Below, in pieces: positions 54,595 to 64,000 of a stretch of DNA of 64,000 bases. The stretch's first letter is position 1; the number at the start of each line of letters is the position of its first letter. The position numbers were made by a program, and so were the translations under genes. The notes below the pieces were generated by a model that was given only the letters and a program-made list of their open reading frames with translations, searched no databases and was not told the origin of the DNA. This stretch comes from Paracandidimonas soli (GTDB lineage: Bacteria; Pseudomonadota; Gammaproteobacteria; Burkholderiales; Burkholderiaceae_B), in NCBI RefSeq assembly GCF_004342005.1, contig NZ_SMBX01000001.1, positions 620,001 through 684,000 on the forward strand, written 5' to 3'.

Positions 54595-55113
54595 TCAGTC
54601 CAGCTCCGGGAACAGCTCGCTGGTGAACCCGAACTTCGTGAAGTCCCGGATGCGGGACGGATACAGCAGGCCGTGCAGGTGGTCGATTTCGTGCTGCACG
54701 ACGCGGGCATGGAAGCCTTCCGCCTGGCGCGTGATGCGGTTGCCATCGATGTCCATGCCTTCGTACTGGATGCTGCGGTAGCGCGGCACCAGTCCGCGCA
54801 GCCCCGGGATGGACAGGCAGCCTTCCCATCCATCCTCCATTTCGTTGGACAGCGGCGTGATGACCGGATTGCAGAGTATCGTGCGCGGCACGGCCGGCGC
54901 GTCCGGATAGCGGGCGTTGGCATCGAAGCCGAAAACGACGAGCTGCAGGTCGATGCCGACCTGCGGCGCTGCCAGCCCGACGCCTTGTTCCGCTTCCATG
55001 GTCTCGAACAGGTCGGCGACCATGGAGGCGAGTTCGTCCGAACCGAACTGTGTGACAGGCTGCGCCGTCCGGAACAGCCTGGGATCTCCCATTTTCAGAA
55101 CGTCGAGCTGCAT
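54595..55113 (-). CDS. def: peptide deformylase
   Basis: A 172-residue metalloenzyme that removes the formyl group from nascent proteins. Motifs: [10 protein letters not shown] (45-54), EGCLSIPG with metal ligand Cys99, and HEIDH with His141, Glu142, His145. The start at 55113 follows a weak ribosome site; the frame is open far upstream but overlaps argJ. Stands 11 bp behind argJ. Confidence 0.95.
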   Translation of the reverse strand: MQLDVLKMGDPRLFRTAQPVTQFGSDELASMVADLFETMEAEQGVGLAAPQVGIDLQLVVFGFDANARYPDAPAVPRTILCNPVITPLSNEMEDGWEGCLSIPGLRGLVPRYRSIQYEGMDIDGNRITRQAEGFHARVVQHEIDHLHGLLYPSRIRDFTKFGFTSELFPELD

Positions 55114-55124
55114 GGCAGATATCC

Positions 55125-56354
55125 TCAGGAACGGTAATCCGCGTTGATGGAAACATACTCGTGCGAGAAGTCGCACGTATAGACGGTCTCGCTCGCTTCG
55201 CCCCGGCCCAGGGCCACGCGCACGTCGATTTCGGGTTCTTTCATGACCCGCTGGCCATCTTCTTCCTGGTAGTCGGGATGGCGTTCGCCGCGGCTGGCGA
55301 CCAGGGTGTCCCCCAGCCACAGGCTGACCTTGCCGACGTCCAGGTCGTCGATGCCAGCATAACCGATTGCGCAGAGAATGCGGCCCAGGTTGGGGTCGGA
55401 GGCGTAGAAAGCGGTCTTGACCAGCGGCGATTGCGCAATGGCGTAGGCGACCTTCAGGGCTTCTTCCGGGCTGGCGGCCTGCTCGACGCGGATCGTCATG
55501 AACTTGGTGGCGCCTTCGGCGTCGCGCACGATCTTCTGCGCCAGTTCCAGGGCGGCTTCGGTCAGCGCCTGTTGCAGTGTAGCGAAGCGCGGGTCGTTGC
55601 GGCTGGCGACGACGGGCGCGCCGGACTGGCCGGTGGCCATGATGATGAAGGAGTCGTTGGTGGATGTGTCGCCGTCGACCGTGATGCGGTTGAAGGATCG
55701 GTCCGCGATCTCGCGGGTCAGCCCAGCCAGCAGGGCGCCGTCGATGGCGGCGTCGGTGGCCAGGAAGCCGAGCATGGTCGCCATGTTGGGCCGGATCATG
55801 CCCGCGCCCTTGCTGATACCGGTGATCGTGACCGTGACGCCGTCCAGCGCGATGCGGCGCGAATGGATCTTGGGCTGGGTGTCGGTGGTCATGATGCTGT
55901 GGGCCGCGGCGAACCACTGTCCGGCATCGAGGCCGGCGATGGCGGCCGGCAGCGCGGCCACGAGGCGATCGACAGGCAGCGGCTCCAGGATGACGCCGGT
56001 GGAGAAAGGCAGGATCTGCTCCGGGGACAGGCCGAGCAGCCCGGCCAGCTCGTCGCAAGTGCGGCGCGTGGCCTGCAGCCCGGGTTCACCCGTGCCGGCA
56101 TTGGCGTTGCCCGTGTTGATGACCAGGGCGCGGATGCCCTTGCCTGCGGCCAGGTGCTGTTCGCAGACCTGGACGGGGGCGGCGCGGAAGCGGTTGCGTG
56201 TGAACACCCCGGCGACCTGGGCGCCTTCGACCAGGCGGAATACGGTCAGGTCTCGTCGCCCGGCTTTGCGGATCCCGGCCTCGGCGATACCGATTTCGAC
56301 GCCGTTGACGGCAAAGATGTCACTTTCGGACGGGATGTGCAGATTGACGGCCAT
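55125..56354 (-). CDS. argJ: bifunctional ornithine acetyltransferase / N-acetylglutamate synthase
   Basis: A 409-residue enzyme of the cyclic arginine route that moves acetyl from N-acetylornithine to glutamate. The self-cleavage site is in [14 protein letters not shown], with Thr as the new N-terminal nucleophile of the beta chain. Other marks: NTGNANAGTG and [14 protein letters not shown] 56354 is the start; the frame to 56414 lacks support. Confidence 0.95.
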   Translation of the reverse strand: MAVNLHIPSESDIFAVNGVEIGIAEAGIRKAGRRDLTVFRLVEGAQVAGVFTRNRFRAAPVQVCEQHLAAGKGIRALVINTGNANAGTGEPGLQATRRTCDELAGLLGLSPEQILPFSTGVILEPLPVDRLVAALPAAIAGLDAGQWFAAAHSIMTTDTQPKIHSRRIALDGVTVTITGISKGAGMIRPNMATMLGFLATDAAIDGALLAGLTREIADRSFNRITVDGDTSTNDSFIIMATGQSGAPVVASRNDPRFATLQQALTEAALELAQKIVRDAEGATKFMTIRVEQAASPEEALKVAYAIAQSPLVKTAFYASDPNLGRILCAIGYAGIDDLDVGKVSLWLGDTLVASRGERHPDYQEEDGQRVMKEPEIDVRVALGRGEASETVYTCDFSHEYVSINADYRS

Positions 56355-56502
56355 ATTGCGTGATTCCTGGCAATGAAAGAGGCTGGGCGCGGAGCCGGCC
56401 ATGAAGGGCCGCAAGAGTCGCTCCGCGACGAAGATGGGGGCCTGGCGGAACGACGCCTGGCCCGAACGGAAATTCTACCAGTCTGCGGGCGAAGCGGTGA
56501 CC

Positions 56503-57585
56503 TCAAAGCAGGGGCAGGGTATCCGGCGTATGCGTCTTCAGGACATTGCGAGCCGTCTCGAAGCCGGGCATAAGTCTGCCGACTTCCTGCCAGAAGCGCG
56601 GGCTGTGGTTCAGCTCGCGCAGATGGGCGACTTCATGGGCGATGACGTAGTCGATGGCGTCGTGCGGGAAATGGATCAGGCGCCAGTTCAGCATGATGTT
56701 GCCGTCGCTGTTGCAGGAGCCCCAGCGCGTGGCGGCGGAGGACAGCCGCCAGCGATTGATGCGCAACTGGCCTTTCTGCAGGAAGTGCTCCAGGCGCTGG
56801 CCGAACCAGGCTTGCGCCTGCTGCTGCAGCCAGGCCTGCACGGCATCGCGCACCCTGGTGTGGTCCGCCTGCTGAGGCAGGGCCAGCCGCAGGCAGTCGC
56901 CGTCTCTGGGCATGAATGGTTCGCCCGAAAACGCGGCGCGTTCCGGCTGCTCGCCCAGGACGAGGCGGATGCGGACTCCGAAATAAGGAATGGTTCCGCC
57001 ATGCTGCCAGGCCGTTTCCGCCGTCGCCAACTGTTCTTTGCGTTCCTGCCGTTCGGCCAGCTTGCGCAGGATCCAGGCCGATTTCGCGATGACGGCTTCG
57101 TCGACCTGTGACAGTGTGACCCAGTGGGGGGAGGTCACGGTCAGGCCGTCTTCGCCGATGGCCAGGCCTATGCTCTTGCGCCGCGAGCGGCGCAGCAGGA
57201 AGCCGATGCGCGTGTCATCGACGCTGATGACGCGCCAGCGGGTATTGGGCGGCAGGGACGGCGGCTCGACGGCGTAAGCCTCATGGCTGAGGGAGGCCGG
57301 CGGCGCCGCTTTACCAGGACTCGGCGACGAGTGGGCGCCGCCTTCGTCGCTGAGGCGTTGAGGGACCGTAGGTTCCATCCCCGAGGGAGATGGGCCGCTG
57401 GAGGTCTGCGCCGGAGGCTGGGGCGCAGGCGGCCGGCTCGGAGGCGGCAGCAGGCTACCCTGAGCTGCGGGTTCGGACGGCTCGAAGATCAGCGACAACT
57501 GCATGGGGCCGGCAGGGCTGCCGCAGTCCAGTTCGCCGTAGTCGAACTCAAGCTGCCGGACCTTTTTCTTTTTCGCCATGGCCAT
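56503..57585 (-). CDS. YgjP-like M48-type metallopeptidase (DUF45)
   Basis: A 360-residue protein. Residues about 1-110 are Pro/Ser-rich and probably disordered; the rest is the YgjP/DUF45 domain (VDEAVIAKSAWILRKL, RWRLSSAATRWGSCNS) with the zinc motif HEVAHLRELNHSPRFW. Role unknown; the family is near the SprT-like proteases. Its first 38 bp overlap plsC. The long N-terminal extension is not present in the short E. coli homologue. Confidence 0.85.
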   Translation of the reverse strand: MAMAKKKKVRQLEFDYGELDCGSPAGPMQLSLIFEPSEPAAQGSLLPPPSRPPAPQPPAQTSSGPSPSGMEPTVPQRLSDEGGAHSSPSPGKAAPPASLSHEAYAVEPPSLPPNTRWRVISVDDTRIGFLLRRSRRKSIGLAIGEDGLTVTSPHWVTLSQVDEAVIAKSAWILRKLAERQERKEQLATAETAWQHGGTIPYFGVRIRLVLGEQPERAAFSGEPFMPRDGDCLRLALPQQADHTRVRDAVQAWLQQQAQAWFGQRLEHFLQKGQLRINRWRLSSAATRWGSCNSDGNIMLNWRLIHFPHDAIDYVIAHEVAHLRELNHSPRFWQEVGRLMPGFETARNVLKTHTPDTLPLL

Positions 57586-58300
57586 ACTGCTCTGGTGCGA
57601 TGCGGCGCATTTCTCCTTCGATCCAGTCCTGCACGCGTTGATTGATGGTTTCGGCGTCCAGCCCCTTCGTGTCGATGGGAGGGCCGAACGAAATCGTGAC
57701 CGTGCCAGGCTTCTTCAGAAAGGCGTTGCGCGGCCACAGCGTTCCCGCATTGTGGGCGATGGGGATGACGGGCGCGCCGGTGTACGCAGCCAGCCTGGCG
57801 CCGCCCATGCGGTAGCGCCCCGTCTTGCCGGGCGCCATGCGCGTGCCTTCGGGGAACAGGATGGGCCAGCGCCCTTCCTGCAGGCGCTGTGCGCCGATGC
57901 GCTCGACCTGTTCGAAGGATTCCCGGCCCTTGGCGCGATCGATGGGAATCATGCGCAGCGACGCCAGCCCCCAGCCGAAGAAGGGAACGCGGTGCAGTTC
58001 CTTCTTGTAGACGAAGCAGACCTGGCGCGGCATGCGCGCCGGGAAATACAGGGTTTCGAGGGCGGACTGGTGCTTGGACAGCAGGATGACGGGGCCGTCA
58101 GGCAGGTTTTCCTCGCCCAGGACCTTCCAGCGTATGCCGAGAATGACGCGGGAGCCCCACAGCGCCAGCTTCGGCCAGCCGACGGTCAGGCGGTAGCGCA
58201 CGGGCTGCGGAAACGGCGCCCACAGCAGGCAGCAGATAGCGTATGGAATGACGGTGATGACCAGAAAGGCCATGTAGATTGCCGAGCGGATATGGGCCAT
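57548..58300 (-). CDS. plsC: 1-acyl-sn-glycerol-3-phosphate acyltransferase
   Basis: A 250-residue membrane-bound acyltransferase making phosphatidic acid. One N-terminal membrane segment (about 7-28), acyltransferase block I as KHQSALETL (Glu where the HX4D box has Asp), block III FPEGTRMAPGK and block IV APVIPIAHNAG. Between gmhB (9 bp) and the metallopeptidase gene, so part of the glyQS-gmhB-plsC run. Confidence 0.9.
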   Translation of the reverse strand: MAHIRSAIYMAFLVITVIPYAICCLLWAPFPQPVRYRLTVGWPKLALWGSRVILGIRWKVLGEENLPDGPVILLSKHQSALETLYFPARMPRQVCFVYKKELHRVPFFGWGLASLRMIPIDRAKGRESFEQVERIGAQRLQEGRWPILFPEGTRMAPGKTGRYRMGGARLAAYTGAPVIPIAHNAGTLWPRNAFLKKPGTVTISFGPPIDTKGLDAETINQRVQDWIEGEMRRIAPEQYGHGEKEKGPAA

Positions 58301-58309
58301 GGGACTGTT

Positions 58310-58849
58310 CTACTCCTTGCCCAGCAACGCGTCGACGACGGCGGACAGATCGTCGCGGACCTGAGTGCCGGGAGGAAGCTGGTTGCTGTCGAGAGTGCGC
58401 ATGCCGTTGCCGGTGCGCACCAGCCAGGGCGAGCAGCCGGCGAAATGGGCGGCCTGCAGGTCGCGCAGCGAATCGCCGACGGCGGGAACGCCCGCCAGGC
58501 TGGTTTCGTAGCGGCGGGCGATGTCGTGGAACAGGCCTGGGCGCGGCTTACGGCACAGACAATCGTCTTCAGGACCGTGCGGGCAGATGAAGACGGAGTC
58601 GATCAGGCCGCCGACTTCGGCCAGCTCGCGGCGCATCTTGGCCTGGATGGCGTGCAGCGCCTCCACGGTGAACAGGCGCCGCGCCACGCCCGACTGGTTG
58701 CTGGCAATGACCACCTTCCAGCCTGCCTCGGACAAGCGGGCGATGGCTTCCAGGCTGCCGGGCAGGGCGATCCATTCATCCGGGCTCTTGATGAAGTCCG
58801 GACTGTCCTGATTGATGACGCCGTCGCGATCCAGAATGATGAGCTTCAC
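58310..58849 (-). CDS. gmhB: D-glycero-beta-D-manno-heptose 1,7-bisphosphate 7-phosphatase
   Basis: A 179-residue HAD phosphatase for ADP-heptose (LPS core) synthesis. Nucleophile Asp7 and acid Asp9 in LDRDGVIN; the zinc loop ligands Cys89, His91, Cys97, Cys99; KPRPG with the motif III Lys; GDSLRDLQAA. GTG start overlapping the glyS stop by 4 bp, so translationally coupled. Confidence 0.95.
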   Translation of the reverse strand: MKLIILDRDGVINQDSPDFIKSPDEWIALPGSLEAIARLSEAGWKVVIASNQSGVARRLFTVEALHAIQAKMRRELAEVGGLIDSVFICPHGPEDDCLCRKPRPGLFHDIARRYETSLAGVPAVGDSLRDLQAAHFAGCSPWLVRTGNGMRTLDSNQLPPGTQVRDDLSAVVDALLGKE

Positions 58850-60996
58850 TGCGCCAGCCTTGCGATGTCCGCTACCTGGTTCATCAACTGATGCAGCCGG
58901 CCCAGCAGCGCCAGGCGGTTGGCGCGGATGGCGGGATCGTCGTCCATGACCATGACGTCGTTGAAGAACGTGTCCACGGCGCCGCTGGTTTGTGCCAGCG
59001 TGGCCAGGCTGGCGGTGAAATCTCCCGCCTCGAACTGCGCCTGCGCCTGGGGTGCGACGGCTTCGATGGCCGCCTGCAGCGCCTGTTCGGCGGGTGCGAC
59101 CAGCAGTGCGGCATCGACGCCGGTCTGCGAGCCTTCCGCTTTCTTCAGCAGATTGCCGATGCGCTTGTTGGCAGCCGACAGGCTGGCGGCCTGGGGCAGG
59201 CCGGCGAATTCGGCGCAGGCCTGGATGCGGCTCTGGACCTGATGCAGCGGCGGATTGACAGCCAGCACTGCGTCGACGACCGAGCGCTCATGCTGCGCGG
59301 CCAACTGGTTGCGGTAGCGCTCCAGGATGAAATCGCGCACTTGCGCGGCCGTGTCGGCGGACAGCGTGCCTGCGGGGAACAGGCACACGGCATAGGCCAG
59401 CAGTGCATCCAGGTCCAGCGCATTGGCGCTGATCTTCAGGAATCCGCCGGCATGCAACTGTTCGTAGGCGCTGATCAGGCCAAGCGCGGCGCGGCGCAGG
59501 CCGTAGGGGTCGCGTTCGCCGGTCGGCGCCAGGCCGATGCCCCAGATGCCCGCCAGGGTTTCCAGCCGCTCGGCCATGAACAGCACGGCGCTGGTCAGCG
59601 AGGCGTTGGTGACGGGGGCGTCCACGCGCGTCTGGTACTGGTTGCGGATGGCGAGCACGACATCGTCGGGCTCGCCGTCGGCCGCAGCGTAGTAGGCGCC
59701 GATCACGCCCTGCAGCTCGGGGAACTCGCCCACCATGTTCGAATTGAGATCGGCCTTGGCCAGCAGCGCGGCGCGGTCGGCATGCGCCGTGTTCGCGCCC
59801 AGCAGCCCGGCAATGTGCACGGCCAGGTCGCGCACGCGTTCCACGCGCTCGCGCTGGGAGCCCAGCTTGTTGTGATAGACGCGGTTGGCCAGGGTGTCGA
59901 CGCGACCGGCCAGCGGCTCCTTGCGGTCGGTCTCGTAGAAGAACTGCGCATCGGCCAGACGCGGGCGCACCACGCGCTCGTTGCCTTCGATGATGTTGGA
60001 CGGATCGTCGATGCGCATGTTGCTGACGATGAGGAAGCGGTGCGTGAGCTTGCCGCCTTCCGGCTCGAACAGCGGGAAATACTTCTGGTTCAGCCGCATG
60101 GTCAGGATCAGGCATTCCGGTGGCACGGCCAGGAACTGCGGATCGAATTGGCCGACGTAGACAGCGGGCAGTTCGACCAGGGAGGTGACCTCGTCCAGCA
60201 GCGCATCGACTTCGTCGCCTTCGCCGAGGCTGGCGTCCAGCGCATCCGCCTGCGCGTTCAACTGGTCCAGGATGGCCTGCCTGCGCTTCTGATACGAGGC
60301 GATGACCTTGCCGTCTTCCCGCAGTTGGCTTTCATAGGACAGGGCGTCGCGGATGACGATGTCGGCAGCGCCCAGGAAACGGTGGCCTTGCGTGACGTTG
60401 CCGGATTGCAGGCCGAGCGCCTGGGCGGGCAGCACGTCGCCGCCCCAGAGCACCACCAGGCCGTGGGCGGGGCGTACGAAGCGCACGCTGGTCTTGCCGT
60501 CGGCCAACTGGTAGCGCATGACTTTGGGAATGGGCAGGCTGTCGATGGCCTGGTCGATGGCCGCCTGCAGCGTTTCGGCCAGAATGGCGCCGGGCGCCAC
60601 GCCCGTGGCGAACAGGACATCCTGCTTGCCGTCGGATTCGCGGATGAGTTCGGCGGCCGTCAGGTGGCCGAGATTCTTTGCCTGCAGCTTCTTTGCCAGC
60701 GCGGGCGTGATTTCGCCGGACTCGGTCAGGCCGATCTTGGCCGGCATGAGCTTTTCGGTGAAGGGGCGCTCGGGGGCTTGCGACAGCACCTTGTCCAGGC
60801 GCACGGCCAGGCGGCGCGGCGTGGCGAAGCTGGTCGTGGCGCTGTCGTCGGCCAGCAGCGCGTTCTCGCGCAGCGATTTTTCGATGGAGGCGGCAAAGGC
60901 GGCACCCAGCGCGGCAAGCGCCTTGGGCGGCAGCTCTTCCGTCAGGAGCTCGATGAGCAGAGGACGCTGTTCTGCGATAGCGATGGAGGCGCTCAT
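58846..60996 (-). CDS. glyS: glycine--tRNA ligase beta subunit
   Basis: A 716-residue subunit of the alpha2-beta2 glycyl-tRNA synthetase, carrying tRNA recognition. Typical N-terminus [15 protein letters not shown], the [15 protein letters not shown] and [13 protein letters not shown] segments, and a C-terminal DALR-like anticodon region. Start overlaps glyQ stop by ATGA. Confidence 0.96.
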   Translation of the reverse strand: MSASIAIAEQRPLLIELLTEELPPKALAALGAAFAASIEKSLRENALLADDSATTSFATPRRLAVRLDKVLSQAPERPFTEKLMPAKIGLTESGEITPALAKKLQAKNLGHLTAAELIRESDGKQDVLFATGVAPGAILAETLQAAIDQAIDSLPIPKVMRYQLADGKTSVRFVRPAHGLVVLWGGDVLPAQALGLQSGNVTQGHRFLGAADIVIRDALSYESQLREDGKVIASYQKRRQAILDQLNAQADALDASLGEGDEVDALLDEVTSLVELPAVYVGQFDPQFLAVPPECLILTMRLNQKYFPLFEPEGGKLTHRFLIVSNMRIDDPSNIIEGNERVVRPRLADAQFFYETDRKEPLAGRVDTLANRVYHNKLGSQRERVERVRDLAVHIAGLLGANTAHADRAALLAKADLNSNMVGEFPELQGVIGAYYAAADGEPDDVVLAIRNQYQTRVDAPVTNASLTSAVLFMAERLETLAGIWGIGLAPTGERDPYGLRRAALGLISAYEQLHAGGFLKISANALDLDALLAYAVCLFPAGTLSADTAAQVRDFILERYRNQLAAQHERSVVDAVLAVNPPLHQVQSRIQACAEFAGLPQAASLSAANKRIGNLLKKAEGSQTGVDAALLVAPAEQALQAAIEAVAPQAQAQFEAGDFTASLATLAQTSGAVDTFFNDVMVMDDDPAIRANRLALLGRLHQLMNQVADIARLAQ

Positions 60997-61904
60997 TGCT
61001 GGCCCTCCGACTGTGTGGCGCGGTCAAGCATTGGAAAGCCCAGCTTTTCTCGGGATTCAAGATAGGTCTGCGCGACGGCGCGCGACAGGTTGCGGATGCG
61101 GCCGATGTAGGTGGCGCGCTCGGTCACGCTGATGGCGCCGCGGGCGTCAAGCATGTTGAATGTGTGCGCGGCTTTCAGCGCGACTTCGTAGGCGGGCAGC
61201 GCCAGAGGCACTTCCACCAGGCGCCTGGCCTCGGCTTCATAGTCGTTGAAGTGCTGGAACAGCATGGCGGTGTCGGCGTATTCGAAGTTGTAGGTGGATT
61301 GCTCGACCTCGTTCTGGTGGAACACGTCGCGGTAGTAGACGCGCTGGCCGTTGTAGCCTTCTGTCCAGACCAGGTCGTAGACGCTTTGCACGTCCTGCAG
61401 GTACATGGCAAGGCGTTCCAGGCCGTAGGTGATTTCGCCGGTGACGGGATAGCAGTCGATGCCGCCCACCTGCTGGAAGTAGGTGAACTGCGTGACTTCC
61501 ATGCCGTTGAGCCAGACTTCCCAGCCCAGGCCCCATGCGCCCAGCGTGGGGTTTTCCCAGTCGTCCTCGACGAAGCGGATGTCGTGCGCCTTGGGGTCAA
61601 TGCCCAGGGCTTCCAGCGAACCGATGTACAGGTCCAGGATATTGGCGGGGGACGGCTTGAGCACGACCTGGAACTGGTAGTAGTGCTGCATGCGGTTGGG
61701 ATTCTCGCCGTAGCGGCCGTCCTTGGGGCGGCGCGAGGGCTGTACATAGGCGGCGCGCCAGGGCTCGGGTCCGATGGACCGGAGGAAAGTCGCAGTGTGC
61801 GAAGTGCCTGCGCCGACTTCCATGTCGTAGGGCTGCAGCAGCGCGCAGCCATGTTGATCCCAGTAGTGCTGGAGCTTCAGGATGATTTGCTGGAAAGTAA
61901 GCAT
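60993..61904 (-). CDS. glyQ: glycine--tRNA ligase alpha subunit
   Basis: A 303-residue catalytic alpha subunit, class II core. [19 protein letters not shown] at the start, [14 protein letters not shown] and [17 protein letters not shown] are diagnostic. First gene of the glyQ-glyS-gmhB-plsC run. Confidence 0.97.
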   Translation of the reverse strand: MLTFQQIILKLQHYWDQHGCALLQPYDMEVGAGTSHTATFLRSIGPEPWRAAYVQPSRRPKDGRYGENPNRMQHYYQFQVVLKPSPANILDLYIGSLEALGIDPKAHDIRFVEDDWENPTLGAWGLGWEVWLNGMEVTQFTYFQQVGGIDCYPVTGEITYGLERLAMYLQDVQSVYDLVWTEGYNGQRVYYRDVFHQNEVEQSTYNFEYADTAMLFQHFNDYEAEARRLVEVPLALPAYEVALKAAHTFNMLDARGAISVTERATYIGRIRNLSRAVAQTYLESREKLGFPMLDRATQSEGQQ

Positions 61905-62237
61905 GAATGAGTGCCGGTAAGAGCCTGTACAGCGAAACCAGGCATTTTAACTGGTTCTTGATATGTGGGAGAAAACGGCCGGATGCCGGTTTCGCAATGG
62001 ATGCGCATACGACTAAAGGCTAACTGTGCTCCCGGTGATGACTGGGTATGATGAGTCCAGGTTGCATCGGTTCCCTCGCGCGGCGGCCCACGAAGCTCAT
62101 GCGTCTGGGGGCCGGTACAGCCAACATGGTCGAGCGCAGGTCGCTGCCGCGGGCGGCCACCCCGATGCCCATCCCTGTTTAGCATGATCTAAAATCCGTG
62201 CCGATTCGTAACCCCATACCAATCGACGGAGCTATTC
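61905..62237. other. 333-bp intergenic region upstream of glyQ
   Basis: No gene is supported. It must hold the divergent promoters of glyQ and the TPR protein. The only symmetric word is TTTAG-CATGAT-CTAAA (62178-62193), which overlaps a possible -10 (TAAAAT) for the rightward gene. Most of it is GC-rich without clear hairpins. Confidence 0.4.
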
Positions 62238-62987
62238 ATGCCAATCGCGATAGGCCTGCATCTGGCCGTTGCCATTTTCTTTGCGGTGCATGCGGTGCGT
62301 ACGGGCCAGCAGACCTACTGGCTGTTCATATTGCTGTCCTTCCCCCTGTTGGGCAGCCTGATCTATTTCCTGACGATCTACCTGCCCTCGTCCCGCCTGC
62401 AGCGCGGGGCGACCAAGCTTGCGAAAGCGGCGGCCAAGAGTCTCGATCCCTCGCGCGAATTGCGCGAAGCGCGGGCCGCCTATGAGTACGCGCCCACGGC
62501 GCAGAATCAGATACGCCTGGCGCAGGCGCTGCTGGATGCCGGCGAGGCTCGGCAGTCGCTGGCATATTTCGAGCAGTGCCTGCAGGGCATTTTTTCCGAA
62601 GACCTTGAAATCCGCTGGAGCGCCGCCCAGGCCGCATTTGATGCCGGGCAGCTGGATGCCGCATTGCGGCATCTGGAAACGATCCGCGCGCAGGATGCGC
62701 GTTTCCGCAGCGACGCCGTCAGTCTGCTGATGGCGCGCACGCATGCTGCGCTGGGCAACGCCGCCCAGGCGAGAGCCGCGTTCGAGGCAGCCGTGGCGCA
62801 AAGCGGCAATTTCGACAGCAAGGCCGAGTATGCCATCTGGGCTACCGGGCAGGGCGACTGGCGGACGGCCGACGCCCTGCATCAGGATCTCGATGCCTCC
62901 ATGCGGCGCTGGACCCGTCAGCAGCGGGACTTCCATCGCGACCTGATCCGGCGGCTGAAAGCGGCATTTGCGCAGGAGCGGAGGTAG
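62238..62987 (+). CDS. membrane-anchored TPR protein
   Basis: A 249-residue protein with two N-terminal membrane segments (about 3-20 and 27-49) like a phospholipase-D-nuclease N-domain, followed by helical TPR-like repeats (about 75-230; for example NQIRLAQALLDAGEARQSLA and AFEAAV). It is probably an inner-membrane scaffold facing the cytoplasm. Function unknown. Confidence 0.78.
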   Translation: MPIAIGLHLAVAIFFAVHAVRTGQQTYWLFILLSFPLLGSLIYFLTIYLPSSRLQRGATKLAKAAAKSLDPSRELREARAAYEYAPTAQNQIRLAQALLDAGEARQSLAYFEQCLQGIFSEDLEIRWSAAQAAFDAGQLDAALRHLETIRAQDARFRSDAVSLLMARTHAALGNAAQARAAFEAAVAQSGNFDSKAEYAIWATGQGDWRTADALHQDLDASMRRWTRQQRDFHRDLIRRLKAAFAQERR

Positions 62988-62994
62988 GGCGCGG

Positions 62995-63888
62995 CTACGA
63001 ATGTCCGTTGCGGGCAGCCTCCTGCGTTTCAGCCAGCAGCCGCGCAAAGGTCTGGGCCAGGGGGGCCCGGACGCCGCCGCGTCCCCATAGTATGGCCACG
63101 TGACGCCTGGGAACGGGCGGCGGCAATGGCCAGAGGCTGACGCCGCCCGGCCCCAGGCGCAGGGTGTTGGTGCTGGGCAGCAGCGATACGCCCAGCCCCT
63201 CCGAAACCAGCTTTCCTATGGCGTCGATGCCGTCCAGCTCCAGCCGGATCCGGGGGCGGATCTGGAGTCCCCGCAGGTAATCATCGGCCAGCCTTCCTCC
63301 CAGCACGCTGCGGTCATAGCAGATATAAGGCTGGGTTTTCAGCGTGTCGAGAGGGTCTGTCCCGTCGAGGCCGGCCGGGGTCACGAGCATCAAGGGTTCC
63401 TGCCGGATGATTCTCTGCTCCATGTGCTTGGGGATGTCGAACTGCGGATGCACGAGTATTGCGGCATCGAGCGCTCCATCCTGCACGCGCGTATAAAGCC
63501 CTTTGGACGAGCCCGGCTCGATATAGATCTCGATATCGGGATAGAGGGAGAACCAGCGCTTGAGGGCGCCTCCGACCATGCTGGTCAGAGCCGTGGGCGT
63601 GGCGCCCAGGTGCAGGGGGCCGGCCGGCAGCTCGTTGTCGGAGGCCATGGATCGCAGGTCGCGAGCGCCATCCAGGAGCTTTTGCGCCTGGCCCAATATG
63701 CGGCGTCCGGCGACGGTGGGCTGCACGGTACGTCCCGTTCGCTTGACCAACTGGCTGCCGACCGATGCGTCCAGGGCGCGCAGCCGCTGCTGCACCGAGG
63801 CGGGCGTCAGGTCCTCGAATCTTGCCGCCTCGGCGATGGAGCCCAGCTTGACGACATTGACGAAGGTTTGGAGAAAACGAAGGTCCAC
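62995..63888 (-). CDS. LysR family transcriptional regulator
   Basis: A 297-residue LysR regulator: helix-turn-helix near residues 16-45 (GSIAEAARFEDLTPASVQQR) and effector domain from about 90. GTG start. It ends 7 bp from the TPR gene, convergently, and faces out of the window; the 21-bp palindrome in front of it probably serves a divergent target beyond position 64000. Confidence 0.9.
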   Translation of the reverse strand: MDLRFLQTFVNVVKLGSIAEAARFEDLTPASVQQRLRALDASVGSQLVKRTGRTVQPTVAGRRILGQAQKLLDGARDLRSMASDNELPAGPLHLGATPTALTSMVGGALKRWFSLYPDIEIYIEPGSSKGLYTRVQDGALDAAILVHPQFDIPKHMEQRIIRQEPLMLVTPAGLDGTDPLDTLKTQPYICYDRSVLGGRLADDYLRGLQIRPRIRLELDGIDAIGKLVSEGLGVSLLPSTNTLRLGPGGVSLWPLPPPVPRRHVAILWGRGGVRAPLAQTFARLLAETQEAARNGHS

Positions 63889-63909
63889 GGTACGACTCCT
63901 CCCGCTCGG

Positions 63910-63930
63910 GAATATGTATTTTCCATATTC
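63910..63930. promoter_or_regulatory. candidate LysR operator
   Basis: GAATATG-N7-CATATTC, a perfect 7-bp inverted repeat 21 bp upstream of the lysR start, in the otherwise gene-free end 63889-64000. Size and position fit a LysR autoregulatory/target site. Confidence 0.6.
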
Positions 63931-64000
63931 TAATGAAGTCGGACATTGCTTGTTGCATCTTTTTTCGGCGCGGATAATGACTTCCAGCCGCCTGCTTCCA

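Noticed and set aside
54595-56058. Def as a 487-residue protein extending into argJ
   Set aside because: The N-terminal 315 codons are argJ in another frame; the deformylase domain starts with MQLDVLKMG at 55113.
57548-58300. PlsC with Glu instead of Asp in the HX4D box as a dead enzyme
   Set aside because: The KHQS-x-x-ET form is, to my knowledge, frequent in betaproteobacterial PlsC, and all other blocks are intact.
58891-61065. 724-codon plus-strand frame opposite glyS
   Set aside because: Opposite a certain housekeeping gene; composition (Gly, Ala, Arg, Gln) is that of an antisense GC-rich frame.
61877-62185. 102-codon minus-strand frame upstream of glyQ
   Set aside because: Overlaps the glyQ start and has low-complexity charged composition; no support.

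Overview
The window reads as chromosome of a Bordetella/Achromobacter-like member of the Alcaligenaceae (Burkholderiales). The grounds are a high-GC housekeeping core with the family's gene orders (glyQ-glyS-gmhB-plsC, argJ, def, rplU-rpmA, obgE-proB, murU-amgK next to lptD-surA-rsmA, acs with crbS/crbR). It also holds seven periplasmic Bug/TctC-type solute-binding proteins, a hallmark expansion of this family. No rRNA, tRNA or CRISPR array was recognised.

Region 1 (1-11.9 kb) is an accessory island, visibly richer in A/T than the core. It starts with the end of an IS66-family element (right end at 1207) and finishes in the wreck of a mazEF toxin-antitoxin pair (11565-11891). Between them are two paralogous FAD amine/amino-acid oxidoreductases, three Bug proteins, an Ldh2-family (delta1-piperideine/pyrroline-2-carboxylate reductase type) enzyme, a pyrroline-5-carboxylate-reductase homologue, a metal-dependent amidohydrolase and a GntR/FCD regulator. 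Six intergenic sites share a GGATCC core; five of them have the form GGATCC-N6-GG[A/T]T, and the one before the regulator is a perfect 24-bp palindrome. This points to one GntR regulon, probably for a cyclic or N-substituted amino acid.

Region 2 (11.9-16.7 kb) holds an Ada-type alkyl-DNA repair protein whose N-terminal zinc site has lost three of four cysteines, a YitT-family membrane protein and a metNIQ methionine ABC importer. Region 3 (16.7-20.4 kb) is a second catabolic insertion: LysR, an argininosuccinate-lyase-superfamily enzyme and a Bug protein. Region 4 (20.8-34.5 kb) is mostly core: Rpn-type nuclease, murU/amgK, lptD, surA, rsmA, gloA, a GST, an Na/Pi-type transporter and a NUDIX hydrolase. 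Region 5 (34.6-40.8 kb) is the acetate module acs-crbR-crbS.

Region 6 (41-49.7 kb) is again accessory: a Bug gene lying between two direct copies of a ~120-bp structured repeat (third copy before ada), an OmpA-like lipoprotein, and an IclR-controlled divergent pair of units (CaiB-type CoA transferase, enoyl-CoA hydratase and Bug; M20 hydrolase and Bug) that looks suited to hydrolysing an N-acyl amino acid and activating the released acid. Region 7 (49.8-64 kb) has two small regulators and then the core run proB-obgE, rpmA-rplU, def, argJ, an M48/YgjP-like protease, plsC, gmhB, glyS, glyQ, a TPR membrane protein and a LysR regulator facing out of the window.
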